A stretch of 64,000 nucleotides of DNA from Sabellastarte sp. h YS-2021 (taxonomy: Eukaryota > Annelida > Polychaeta > Sabellida > Sabellidae): positions 92,478,537-92,542,536 of the forward strand of contig OZ024936.1 in assembly GCA_964017235.1 (NCBI GenBank), in the 5' to 3' direction. A program made the translations under genes and the position numbers. This document shows positions 33,736 to 45,535 of the stretch, piece after piece; position 1 is the stretch's first letter; every line of letters begins with the position of its first letter. A model generated the notes under the pieces. The model ran no database searches and had not been told where the DNA came from. It worked only from the letters and a program-made list of their open reading frames with translations.

Positions 33736-34167
33736 CCCAAACCCCCCAAAATAGCTAGGTAATGCAAGTTTAAAAATGAACAGCCTTGTACAGCAATTCT
33801 ATCCCCCCTTCACCCCTCTAGTGTGTACATTTAATATATAAAAGTTAATGGAAGGTTTTTCAAATATTTTTTTTAAAAATTCACTGTATTTTGCACTTGT
33901 ATATAGCTTGCGAGACCAACAAGGAAATGTATAACAACCTAAAAATAATCTGGACTTAATGTTACAAATGATCTATATAAAACTGGTCACATGACTAACC
34001 TTTTCGTTAGGTACAAATCACATGTTTAAGCAGATGTCGACAAGATTAGTTGTAGCAACCCATGATTCAGCAAGGTCATATGATCAATCCCAAAATTAAA
34101 TTTTAGAGTGACCTGAATGGCAGACTGGATATAAAAATATAAACCAGATTTTTGTTTACTGATTAAT

Positions 34168-36815
34168 ATGTGCCTTGGAAGAGGTGTGTGCTCTCCGAGT
34201 GCTGTTGTTTTGTATTTGTGTTTGCTAGTTTCCTTGTTTGCATTTCTATTTTATAATCAGTGCTGTGGTATGATGTAATTTTTATGCTTCCTTTATCTTT
34301 AAAACTTGCACTGTTTCCCCCTAAATTATTTGGTCAAGTCAGTATATTAAACAGTTATTAAATAGTTGTCATTTATTTGTATACGGGGGCCACGGTGGCA
34401 GAGTGGTCTCACCTCCCACCCCTGAGGCCGGGGTTCGGTTCCCGGCACGGCCTCAAGTGGGAAAGCTAGTAGTTGCTTGCCGTTGGTCGGCAGTTTACAG
34501 TACAGAACCCTGACGAACTGTATGTACTGGTTTCCTCTGCCCTTCCAACTACCTGTCGTGATATGACCTGTACAGTGTTGAAAGCGACGTAAAACCCCAA
34601 AATAAATAAATAAATAATTTGCATACAGTATGTTAATTGTATGTATTTATTGTTTTAGGGTGCAGTTTGCCAATCAAATATTAATGATCTGTTTTTGTTT
34701 TCCTGAAGAACTATCTGCAGTGACCTTCACCTTTGTGGTGTTGTTGTGGATCTCCTGGAAGTTGGCATTGATATTTTTTCTGGCTGTTTTACTCTTCTTT
34801 AAAATCAGAGATGAAATTGTATCTTTTGGTAAGCACCTTATGTTACTGTTTTCGTTTCATTAGTCATCATAAATGACCTAGCCAATTTAGATTTTGGACT
34901 TTTGCTGTGATAGATCTTGAAAATTGAGAGAAGAGTGTAAGATGCCATTTAAACTGTTATTTTATCATAGCCTTGCTAAAGACTCCGGTTATATAATCTT
35001 GTCATATTTATTCATAATATGTTTCCATATGTCATTTGGGAAGTTTTCTGTTGTATTAAACATAAATCACGCCGTTCAACTTGATTTAAGAACCAAACGG
35101 ATTCCACAGATTCGTAAGACTTACTTTCATCACCCAACTCTATTTTTACAAGAAGATTCTACTTCAAAAATGGGTGAATGAGATAGATCACACCACCAAA
35201 TACAAAGATAATTATACTGGTAGCCAGTATTCAAAAGGGGAAGACTCAAGTGCAAAGTTCTTTAAGCAAAGGTTTGATTATACTTGTAAGGATTGAGGAT
35301 TGAAAAGATGGGCTGCTGATGCAATTATGCTTCAGACCCAATTATTATGCAAAATTAAATTTGGGGTTGATTCATTGATTTATTTTAATGTCATATTCAG
35401 CACATTGTATAGGCCTTATCATATTGATCTGATTTGAAGAAAAGAGTACATACTAGCTAATCAAGATTCTGTAGTGAAAAACATCAGGCATCATCATGCA
35501 ACTATTCACGTTTAGGGAGTGCAGGAATCAAATTGAGGATAAAAGGAAAACATGGTTCATTTTTGGAAAAGATCTGGATCTTATTTTGAACACAAAAAAT
35601 TCCGAATTTTCAGAAGCTTCCAATTTAGGAAAAGATTGGGATCATTTTCTGGATACAAAAATTTTCTGATTGTCCGGATATACCTCATGGTTATGGTCTG
35701 ATTTCTACTAGATTTTTTTATTTTCTTCATATCGTCCCTGCCATTTATCAGGATGCTGTTCAATGTAATGTCATATCATTTATATGATATAACATTTGCA
35801 TAAAATTGTTTCTCTTGTTCATTCATCTTTCAGTGGTCTCAGCGATCTGTGTGGTGATGTTCACTGTTGTAATCATTCCGATCAGATCTTTGTTTGGCGT
35901 CCTGCATATCACTACATCAAATAGGGCTAGCCAGTCCAGGATGGAGTCTTCATTTGGGTTCATCAGCACATTTTCTGGTACTACCCCTGTTCCTCTATTT
36001 AAAGATGGTTATCACATACCCAGGAGCTAGAGTGGCACGGTGGTAACACATCTCTGAGATCTGAGTTGTAATCCCGGCCTGACCTCATGTGGCAAAGGTG
36101 CTTGCCATTGATTGGCAATTTACATACAGAACCTTGACCAACTGTATGTACTTGTTCCCTCTGCCCTTCCAACTATCTATTACAATATAACCAATAAAAC
36201 ACTAGGCATGATGTAAAACATCAAAACATAACTAAACAAATAAAGGTTACCACCCAAACAAGATTGGTTTTCCTTTTTCATTTGATAAAATGTTTATAAA
36301 CATCCTACTGAAGGAGATAGAATAAGAAAATTTATGTAACTGTGAATAATATACCTCTTTGATTGGTTTTGAAAATATGTATAAATCTCTCTCTGGAAGA
36401 GAGTGCCCCATTGATGCCCCACATCTGTAGCTATTTATCTCCACCAGCCAGGGTATACGTGGGTGAGTGGTTTTTCATTTATTAATTTTGCTATTATCTA
36501 TTTGGTCATGATTTTCTCCAAATCATAACAACATTTTGTTAACATGTTTCCTAATACTGTGTCCTAATGCAACCTTAACTATTTGATGTAAATACCTAAC
36601 CTTGTCTTTTATACTGGTATTATCAACCAAAAACTTAACATTAAATTACAGGGATAGGCATACTCTTATAAGTATACTCTTATAATTTTCCTGACTGTTG
36701 TTTTTCAGCATGTAACAATGTTTTCTATTGCTTTTTAGATGTATTGGTGTCCATTGCCAACTATCCCAAGTCTGTGATGGAATCTATTTCAAAGGGTCGG
36801 TCCCATCAAATGTGA
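34168..36815 (+). CDS. Small multi-pass membrane protein gene, copy A (unknown family)
   Basis: Three exons are well supported by comparison with the paralogue at 52606-57924: 34709-34828 (120 nt), 35834-35977 (144 nt), 36739-36815 (77 nt, TGA stop), all joined in phase 1. Exon 1 encodes ELSAVTFTFVVLLWISWKLA and a second hydrophobic run ending KIRDEIVSFG. Exon 2 begins VVSAICVVMFTVVIIPIRSL, another membrane segment, then a Ser-rich loop. Exon 3 encodes a short charged tail. A possible first exon is ATG 34168 to 34183 (MCLGR plus one base), with TATAAAA at 34130 and a phase-1 donor; it is tentative and would give about 118 residues. The exon 2 donor (GTACTA) is weak. A SINE lies in the proposed first intron and another in the second. 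I do not recognise the family, so no function is proposed. Confidence 0.72.
34385..34616 (+). mobile_element. tRNA-derived SINE, subfamily B copy
   Basis: Full copy except for a roughly 10-bp deletion in the tRNA head (GAGTGGTCTCACCTCCC). Target duplication ATTTGTATAC at 34375-34384 against ATTTGCATAC at 34617-34626, one mismatch. Sits just upstream of the first confident exon of membrane gene A. Confidence 0.92.
36030..36245 (+). mobile_element. Old SINE, diverged copy
   Basis: Recognisable blocks: GGCACGGTGGTAACAC, GGCAATTTACATACAGAACC, TTGACCAACTGTATGTACTT, CTCTGCCCTTCCAACTA. The tail region (AACACTAGGCATGATGTAAA) differs from the young copies and resembles the old copy at 49797. Confidence 0.8.
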
Positions 36816-37339
36816 AACTGAGATTACAAATTACATTGATGACTTTATGGCTAAACAGCTGATAATGCAACACTCGAGTGCACAGAGTCTTATCCTCAAT
36901 TACAATGTATAAAAGTGTAAATAGCTATTCATACTAGAGCACTGATTTTCTGCTCATTCATTGCTTCATTCACAGATGACACAATATGTGGTTCTTCTTC
37001 TACAGCTTTTTATAATTTCTTTGAAGAATGAGAAAAGTTATGTTCCTCACATAGTTGAGACATAAACTATTGTAAAAATACTAAGCATACAGCATTATTT
37101 CACTTCTCAGAGCATTTTGTTTTATTATATCAAAATATGGTAAATATAGTGGGGTAGTTATCTCAATGTCATATATATTTTAAAGCGTGTGACAAGAGAA
37201 GACAAAAATATTCATTCTGATTTAAAAGGATGAGGAATGTGTATTTTTTCTTTCTTTTTGGGTAATAGCAAAAACAAAGTGCAAATTTATAACATAGCTT
37301 TCTGGTGATCTGTGTAGCATATCTATAGGATGCATAATT

Positions 37340-37625
37340 AATAAAATAGTTCGAAGAAATTGGTACTTATTTATGCATTCATTACCTCAATAACTTGTGT
37401 CTATGGAATATTCAAAAATATTTACTGTCTTTATTTCTTGGTATTTACGCCAATTATAGAATGTGTTTCATAAAAATAATTCCTGTATCATGTGACAGAA
37501 TCTCAACAAAAACTTGTTTTATTAGAACAGATTTACAATGTCAGCCAAAATAATTTTTGTTTGAAAGTTTATGTTTCTGTCTTTTGAGGAATTAGTTTTC
37601 ACAGCTTCTCTTTGATTTCAATAAA
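37340..37625 (+). promoter_or_regulatory. Candidate polyadenylation signals of gene A
   Basis: AATAAA at 37340-37345 and 37620-37625, about 0.5 and 0.8 kb after the gene A stop. Which is used cannot be told. Confidence 0.35.
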
Positions 37626-37639
37626 GTGACTCAGTTATG

Positions 37640-38988
37640 AGAAAACTGACATTTATGTCACAGTCACACTACAGGTGGCACATGCACGGTTAGGAGTTTT
37701 ACTTGGCGATGGAACTGCCTGAAAGGACATCTCATATCTTCCAAGATTTGGTGTATCTTTCACCCTACAGGCGGTATAACCCACAGTTATAGGCATTGGA
37801 CGAAATGTCCCAGTCCTTCAATTACTTTTTGAGGTTTATATGCAAGCCAGTTGCCTAGATTCAAACCCAAGAGCATTATAATTAAAGACTGTGAAAGGCA
37901 GGTTGAAAATCTTTTTAAAATTGGAAGATTTTACAATTTTAAAAGCACGATACCTCAATAGAGGTCAATGCCCAATAAAGAGGTTAAAGCGCAAATCACA
38001 ATCAATATATCACAGAAATTAGTGTGTTAGTAATTATTTGTATGTTTGGTGGGTCAGAGGTCGACATCAATAAGTGGGTGCCAGGTTCAGCCTGGTCCTG
38101 CATGTGTCCTGATTTCTAATATTAGCCTAGGACTAGCAGCTAATGCAGTGACAAATTAGATAGGGTGGTCACCCAGGTCAGCTGGTCTATGCCTGTAAAT
38201 CCCTAAGTTATAAATATCCACAGGGTTAGTTCCATAGGGGTCCAGGACATGATGTGAAAAGTGAATCCAGAACTTATCAAAACCTACACCAATACAATGA
38301 GACCTCCCCCTTACTGGGTCAAGTTCAGGGGGCTCCAGGTCAAGATGTGCTTAACTAACCTAAAATTAAACTCAAATTCCTCAAGACCTATATCAGTCTG
38401 TAGAGAACTCCCTTTGACTGAAGTTCAGAGGAGTCACTGTCAAGAGGTCAAACATGAGTAAATGTCAAATGTCAGAATCAGTGCGGAAGAGGTGGGAGGT
38501 GCATCAAAATTTTATTACTTCAGACGTTTGCAGTATGGCTACCAAATTCAAAGTGACCCCAAAAGCTTGAAGTGAGTCATGTGTGATGTGATCATGTGTG
38601 GTGACCTAGATGCTGATTGGCCAAAGTCCAAGAAATGAGAAAGAGGAAGATGAATGAAACCTTTGGCATTAAAGAAGAATATAACCTGTGCAATGTGTTG
38701 ACAGCAATGTTAATCTCCAAACATCCAGTTAATCGATCAATCAATCAACCTGTAATTATACAAGTATAATCAAATAACCTAACTTTAATAAACCTCTGAA
38801 AAGATTTATATTGGCATCATTATTCTGACATGCATTTTTTATAATTTCCACATCATAAAGTCAAATTAGCAGAACCACAGAACAAAATAAATTCCAAACA
38901 TCTTCCACTGTGGCCAATTAGGAAACACACATGTTATGGAATGCAGAGGACCTGGGTATAACCCAGGTACAGGCAGGTACCCAGAAGT
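37640..38988. other. Gene-less stretch
   Basis: No gene recognised. CTACAGGTGGCACATGCAC and CTACAGGCGGTATAACCC about 100 bp apart suggest an old repeat, not resolved. Confidence 0.35.
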
Positions 38989-39861
38989 ACCCAGAAAACA
39001 TTAAAATTGTTTTGAAATGGTTGTAATGTTTACAAAAGGTTTTTAAAACCTATTTTTAAAACCCTATCTTTTTGGCCACTAAAAGTTTCCAAGTGAAAGT
39101 TCACACTCTAATGTTTAAAAACGTTTTATAAACATTCTCTAGACAAATGTTTTTTTTGCTGAAAATATTTATTAAACCATTTATAACAGGAATCGTTTTC
39201 AAAAATTTATAAAACAGCTGAAGAAGTCAAGGTGTCGCTGGTAATCTTTTTCAAACATTTATCATGAACTGTTTGATAAACAGTGCACACAAAATTTGTA
39301 AACAGCATCGGTTGACAATGTTTTGTAAATCCTTGCAAATGTTTTACAAACGTTTAATAGCAACTGGCTTTCATACCCGTTATTTTGAAACACTTTTTGA
39401 GATGTGTTCTTTCAAATGTTAAAATGAAAACATTCAATCACAAACAATTTTTATACCGATATTTTCAGAATGATTATTAAATGTTTACCTTCAAACATTT
39501 CTAAAAGAGATAACAGTAAGCAATAATAGGGAATTTTAAGGGACACATGCAATCCCTAAAAGTACGAATTGATTACAGGGACAATTTATAAGCCAAAATC
39601 TTACAATTTTAGAGAGAAAAATAACATTTTCTTTTGTAAGCAACCTAAAAGATATTGAATTTGGCGTCTGACCCCAATTAAGGCTAAGGTTGCTAAGCAA
39701 TGCCAAGCAATTAAGTAAGTAACGTTTTTCTAACATTTGTCATTAAATGTTTAATGAACATTATTATGCATAAAAGGTTTTGAAAACATTCTATTATATA
39801 TCATTTTAACCTTCACAAAACGTTCACAAATGTTTGAAAAACCCAAAAATGTTTACTGGGT
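38989..39861 (+). mobile_element. Non-autonomous DNA element family S, copy 2
   Basis: Ends are inverted: ACCCAGAAAACATT at the left against AATGTTTACTGGGT at the right (complement ACCCAGTAAACATT). The interior is full of AAACGTTT and AACATTT motifs and aligns with 21110-21935. No coding capacity. Its superfamily is not assigned, as no target duplication could be fixed. Confidence 0.7.
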
Positions 39862-40917
39862 AATGGTTCAGATGACCACTCAAAATAACATTTCTCTCTG
39901 TCACTGGGTCCTACTGATAGGATAAATGTCCCTTAAGTACCCTGATAAATATACAGTATTATTTATAAATATCACCTTGTTGCTTTCGATTTCATCTATT
40001 TTCCCAACCTAACTGAAGTATTTTGGCAAACTAGTATTGAGCATCTTGTACACGGTTTTGAGTATTTGAAATGTTGTGTTGTTCAACACACAACAAGCGT
40101 AGATCTTCAAGGACATGTGTGATTCAAGAGTATTTATTACTATTTATTGCAAATTTGCCCAGGCTATTTTATATTAGAGTTGGACAAGCCTAGCCATTTT
40201 GCTAACAAAGATTGTTTTGTATTTGATTGTAACATTGTTGGTGTGAACAACAAGCAGCAACAATTCTTTTATGACAATATTGTAAGCTGTGCATGCTATG
40301 TGGGTTATATGTCTTTAATTATTCTCCAGGAGAGTGAAATAATAGAAATAATACACTAAAATCAATATAAATATAACTTTGAAGAAATATGCCTCAGAGA
40401 TGAAAAGCAGAATGGTAACATTGCTGATGAAAGGAAGAATTGATCCTAAATGACATCATTATGTGACAATGTTAAAATCAATGAAAAGGTAGTCTTGTCT
40501 TATCCTCCAAGTTAAAGCTAACTTGTTTTTCAAACCAGTAAAATGTCTGTCATCTTAGAAACAACGCGAGATAAACAGCTCCAGATAAAAAAAAACAAGA
40601 ATATACACAATAACACTAACACAGACACAGAACTTTTTAAATTCATTACATTATTAGGATATTTTTGCTTCTATTTGTTTGTTATTGAGCTATGGAGGGA
40701 TTTTAATAAAATTTTAAGGAAATATTGACAATGGCACACGGAACAGATGACTCAGTTGTTGTGGTGACCCAGATTATTGTCTTTATCCAGTTTTTTAAAT
40801 GGATTTTTCATTGTTGCACTCATAAGCAGGTTTGGTGGTGCTGGGGCTTTGGCCTAGTTATGCACTCTTCGAGTGCTCTCCTTAAGTTAAGTCGTTGTTA
40901 TATTTATCAAAGTTATG
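39862..40917. other. Gene-less stretch with one small membrane-type frame
   Basis: A 61-codon frame at 40543-40728 (ATG, hydrophilic start, then one hydrophobic segment around ITLLGYFCFYLFVI) is the only conceivable coding signal. It is AT-rich, lacks homologues here and is not called as a gene. Confidence 0.35.
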
Positions 40918-41405
40918 GTGGCTGTTGGTCGGCAGATTTTGCCATCGTCGGCAAAATCTTCTGACAAAGCGACTAACAGCCAACGTTGGCCCAACGGTGG
41001 CTTGTCAACCAGAACTCAGGTTAGATATCTCTATATTTTGCCAACCTTAAACCAACGTTGGGCCAACGGTGGATTTTTATTCAAGATGGCGGCGAGGAAT
41101 AATAGGGGATTTTGTGAAACTTAGTAAAAAATTATTTATTATGGTATGTCTAAAAATCATATTTCAGTGAGCCCATAAATTTTAACTTACTATTTAACAA
41201 TTTTAAACATAAAAATAACATTCTCATTATAAATTCATAGCACATAACACCATGTTGCAATCTGATTGGCTGATGCTATACATTGAGTAAGATTTTGATA
41301 CCGGTGGGTTGGGCCAACATCAGACCACCGGTCAAAAAACCGTTGGGCCAACGTTGGACAAACAGATGAGCCAATGTTGGTCCAATGTTGGAATGCTATC
41401 TGGGA
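40918..41405 (+). mobile_element. Non-autonomous element family R, copy 1
   Basis: Rich in CCAACGTTGG-type palindromes at both ends (GCCAACGTTGGCCCAACGG; AACCGTTGGGCCAACGTTGG). It ends AATGCTATCTGGG. The middle (TTATTTATTATGGTATGTCT, CATTCTCATTATAAAT, GCAATCTGATTGGCT) matches 45020-45535. Confidence 0.68.
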
Positions 41406-41505
41406 CACTTGTACCCCAATTCCACTGTCATCAGTGTGCCAACAGGCCCAATAATACGTTCATGAGCAAAATTGTGTTGATCTTCTGATCTATGTTGCTG
41501 CTCGG

Positions 41506-41645
41506 TGGCCTAGTGGTTAGCAAGTTTGGCATCTAATCACAGGCTGTCAATTCCATGGGTTCGAGTCCCACAAGCAACAATGATGCGGACCAGTTCCAAT
41601 ATGACCCTGGCTGTTGAACGGGAAGCAAAACCTCAATTTTAAACT
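41506..41645 (+). mobile_element. Family V tRNA-derived SINE, best-preserved copy
   Basis: The head has a perfect A box (TGGCCTAGTGG) and B box (GGTTCGAGTCC) inside a T-arm hairpin (GTGGGTTCGAGTCCCAC, first base mismatched). A short body follows, then the tail CAATATGACCCTGGCTGTTG. Clearly a different SINE from the GGGGCCACGG family. Confidence 0.82.
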
Positions 41646-41773
41646 TTGACTGATCTATTCTTGTGAGATCGGAAGGCAAGAGACTGTACTCAACATATTC
41701 ATAGATGCTTCTCTAAGAATTAACAATCTCTGCTGGTGTCCATTTTCAAATCAACTGTGTCTGATTCATTTAG

Positions 41774-42187
41774 CCAAGCAATTATGGTTATAGTAAAAAT
41801 TATAGACACCCCAGTTTTTACTGTCTTCATGGTATTAAATACCTTGTCTATGTTTTGTCATGGTACGACGAATCTTCCCAAAGGAGGCAAGTGTTCTTGT
41901 TCCAATAGAAAATAAGTCACATGAATTACAAGTTTTCTGTATATACCATTACTGTTGGCCAAACAACTATGGTCAGTACACCAATTATGGTCACCCTGAC
42001 TGTTTTAAAGTTTATTTCTAATTCTAAACCTCTAAAGTTTAATGCCTGTGTCAAAATGCATTTCTATTGTTTTGTAATCTGACCTACGGGTACCACTGTA
42101 AAATAGTAACTACCTTTCGAAACCTAAATGATTGGTGTAAGAAAAATTGGGGTGGCTATAATTTTTACTATAGCCATAATTGCTTGG
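41774..42187. mobile_element. MITE with 40-bp terminal inverted repeats
   Basis: Left end 41774-41813 and the complement of right end 42148-42187 agree at 38 of 40 positions (both begin CCAAGCAATTATGG). Total 414 bp, non-coding. An internal piece around 41959-42000 (CCAAACAACTATGG, CAATTATGG) echoes the ends. TA is near the left end but no exact target duplication is seen. Confidence 0.85.
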
Positions 42188-42769
42188 CAAACAGTAGAGT
42201 TTGATATTCCAGTCATCAAGTACATGTAATTCAAAACCTTTACTTTTACAACTTTTCTTAAGATACAAGTACTACTTGACAAAAGACAGTAAAATGTATT
42301 AATGGTCAATAAAATAAATAAGGCTTAATATAAAATGTATGAATTATGCTTTTCATGAACTTTTTTACAACTGTCTATAATTTTTACCTCTAGATATGAG
42401 GCTTATTTCTGATAATAAAAAGCTAAATGCACACGTTTTCAATGGGTTATTTTTCTAGAATGGCTTTTTTATGTTGTGTACTTTAGCTTGAACTTTTAAA
42501 AGTCAACATAACTGAAGAGATGACGTAATCAGTTTAATCTGCCATACACCTTGTAATCTATGCTTGTATCTTAAATTTAAAAAAAAAATATTACAGAGGA
42601 CTGAACCAGTAATAATATATATATTTATAAAAGAAGTATTTGTTTAATATTTTACATCATTACCTCAGGTCCAAAGAAAGGTAGTAAAAGCCCCATTTGG
42701 GGAATATATATATTTTATTCCCAAACACACATATACATATCTAGTTGTATATACAATTGTAGCATAGGT

Positions 42770-43015
42770 ATGGTGATAACTTTGAGGCCACCCTAGTGAT
42801 GCAAGGTGACTAAGGCCAAGACAGAAAATTTAAGGTGGCCCTATCTTGTGGTTAGCAAGTAAGGTCACCTTGTAGTTTAGAATAATTTCGCTTTAAATTT
42901 TTGGTGGCCTCAAAGTAATGTTAAACTTGCCTCCCAGTGGGAGGTGATGACACTGTTGTGATTTGTACAGTTATACTTACATCACGAAAACCTTAAAGCC
43001 ACCTTAAATGGATAT
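42770..43015. repeat. Segment with AAGGTGGCC/AAGGTCACC motifs
   Basis: GAGGCCACCCTAG, AAGGTGACTAAGG, TTTAAGGTGGCCCTATCT, TAAGGTCACCTTG, GGTGGCCTCAAAG and AAAGCCACCTTAAA occur within 250 bp. They resemble motifs in the 3' part of the YR element (29880-30310). Possibly a relic of the same family. Confidence 0.4.
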
Positions 43016-43751
43016 TATACAGATAAAGGCAGGAGATCAAGATTAAGCTGGTCCTTATCTATTACCCCACCAACCCTGCACGATATGACAACACCCAAAG
43101 ATCAAATTGTCATGTAGATTCCCCTGCTAAATTTGTGACTAGTCGCAACAGTTGGTTATGCAAGTTTAAGTCCATTGCCAAAATGTCACCCTTTGTCTGA
43201 TTTGATCTGTTCAAATCTTATCTACTGCTTTGCCAGGATATCTTCCCCAGAATGGGGAACTCAGAGTGCTAAATTAACAAAAGAAATTTGAATATGCAAT
43301 AGTCATAGGATAATCTGAGGTAATAATTCTGGGTTTTGGGTGTGATCGGGAGAAGATACAGTCCAGTCGTTATGTCTTGGGGGAGGTTTGAGTGTGGATT
43401 CCATCAGTACCGATTGGTAGCTATGGACATCCGGATCTCCACTCTGTCCACTTCTGTCTGAACTATCTTGGCTAGTTTTAAAAGAGATCCAGCATCGCCA
43501 CAACGACAGAAGTGAAACACATAATTACTCATTAATAGTTTATTCTACTTCAGTAAATGCAAGTCACAATCCAACACAGTCTCTCGAGTGAGAGAGCCAA
43601 CTAAGCTCTCTCTCTCCATACTATTTCATATTCCCCCTTTCTTATTCTCTTTCTCGTTTCAGCTCAAAGACTGAGGCTCTTATATGAGTCACTTCTTGAA
43701 AGGTATATATTCCCCAACTTGAAGACAAATTTCAGAGGTTAAGCCACAGTG
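43016..43751. other. Gene-less stretch with a weak minus-strand exon candidate
   Basis: On the minus strand 43303-43503 is open. An acceptor-like GATAGTTCAG precedes a stretch reading SGQSGDPDVHSYQS and KPPPRHNDWTVSSPDHTQNP before a stop; a terminal exon is conceivable, but no partner exon was found. Confidence 0.25.
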
Positions 43752-43975
43752 AGGCCGCGATGGTGCAGTTGTAACACACTTGTCTCCCACCTCCGAGGCC
43801 AGAGTTTGAATCAAGGTGTACCCTTATGTGGGATAGCTGGTAGTTGCTTTCTGTTGGTCAACAGTTTATGGAGCAGAACCTTGACCTGCTGTGTGTTCTG
43901 TTTTCCTCTGTCCTTTCAACTACTCGTCACACTACAACTTGACGTGACATAAAACATTAAAAATATATATTTAAC
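43752..43975 (+). mobile_element. Old SINE, diverged copy
   Basis: GAGGCCGCGATGGTGCAGTT, CTCCCACCTCCGAGGCC, TAGCTGGTAGTTGCTT, CAGAACCTTGACC, TTTCCTCTGTCCTTTCAACT and a TGACATAAAAC tail mark a full-length but aged copy. Confidence 0.85.
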
Positions 43976-45019
43976 ACTTTTTCGTGGGTTCATCTCTCCC
44001 TGCTAACTTTGCTGATGTCTCCAAAATGCATATTATCAGATTATCACAGAAATATCACGTAACTCAAAATTCTGCCCATCCAATATAAAGATTTGTGACA
44101 CATATATCAACTTCACCCCCTTACATTTGTATTCACCATCGTACTGCCCCCTTCACTGTGTACCTGGGCTAAAATGCATAGATATTTTTAATATTTAGTA
44201 TTTCCAAAAACCTAGTCAAATCTACTTTAAGACAGGCCGTACATTCTAAGATAAGATTGTGAGTGAATATGGGCAATAAATATAAACTATTCCACTCATT
44301 TTATGTTAGTGTAGCCTTAGCAAGGCTTGCTACTTATTGATTGTTTAAATGACTGAACGACACAATTCAGTGTGGTTTCATGTCTTTAACGTTTATGCAG
44401 GAGATCTATACATGTATATTTTCTGCCTCTTTTGTCCAATACAACAGCATCCAGCATTAAGTATGTTGAACTTTCAACTGACAAAACTATCATTTTTTCA
44501 TTAATCAACTAATTGATTAACTAAAGTTTAATTGTCCTATTAAACTACAGAAGAAATATGACAAGTGTGATTGAGGTGTGATATATTTGAACAAGGGGTT
44601 GAATAATTGGATATAACTATGGCTGTTATAACACGAATAGGTAACACATATCATTGTTGCTTGGTACAATTCATTTGCTTTACCTTGACTGAAATGTTGA
44701 AATGAAGTAATGAGAAACTTTTCACCATACTAAAGCAATGATTTTTTTTACCGGAATCTTTTGCTTTGGGTGCATTCGTGTGTCTGTCTGCTGGTTTGTT
44801 TGTCAGTAAAAATAATGAATTTTTTTTTCTAAAATTTCTTATGTGATTAGGGCTTGTCCAAAGAAAGAAGTGATTAAATTTTACAAGAGATTTAGATCAT
44901 ACTGTAGATACAAAAGTCTTGAACTTTCAAAGATCCCATTTTCAATGAATTTTTGCAAGGACTTTGGCCTTCTGGTTGACAATCTCAGGAAGCATTCCGG
45001 CATTGGATTGACATTGGCT
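43976..45019. other. Gene-less stretch
   Basis: No gene recognised. The frame at 44843-45136 runs into family R sequence, which argues against coding. Confidence 0.4.
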
Positions 45020-45535
45020 GTTGGTCACATGATCGGCAGATTTTGCCAATTTTGGGTAAACATTAGCCCAATTATTTATTATGGTATGTCTAATTATCAT
45101 CTTTCAGTCAGCCCACAACTGTTAGCTAACTATTAAACAATTTTAGACGAGAAAAAAATCTAGTATTCTCATTATAAATCCACAACAAAAAAATTGTTTC
45201 TGAACATTATACTTTTTTATTATTGGATTAAAGACTTTTACTTCAAGACACTGTCCCACCATTGCTAATGTTTGGTCATACGACTTATCAGGGATTCTCT
45301 TAACTAAGACCCGCCCGAAATCTGTCAATCATTTGTTTTCTGTTGAACATTGGTCACATAACTCCATGCTGCAATCTGATTGGCTAATACTATAGAGTAC
45401 AATTTGTACTGGTGGCTTGCCAATGTCGGACCAATGAAGCCAAAAAGCTGTTGGGCCAACAGTGCCTGGCAACGTTGGACTGACAGATGTGCTGACATTG
45501 GGCCAATGTTGGGCCAACATAAGCATGCCATCTTG
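45020..45535 (+). mobile_element. Non-autonomous element family R, copy 2
   Basis: Matches 40918-41405 (GGCTGTTGGTC, CGGCAGATTTTGCCA, TATTTATTATGGTATGTCTA, TGCAATCTGATTGGCT, GTTGGGCCAACA). It carries about 165 bp (45186-45350) absent from copy 1, so either an insertion here or a deletion there. Confidence 0.66.

Noticed and set aside
40543..40728. 61-codon ORF with one membrane segment, between genes A and B
   Set aside because: Very AT-rich and short; no similarity to the exon 1 or exon 2 peptides of the paralogous pair.
41506..41580. Possible genuine tRNA gene
   Set aside because: A and B boxes are good, but the acceptor and anticodon arms do not fold properly and the segment continues into a repeated SINE body.
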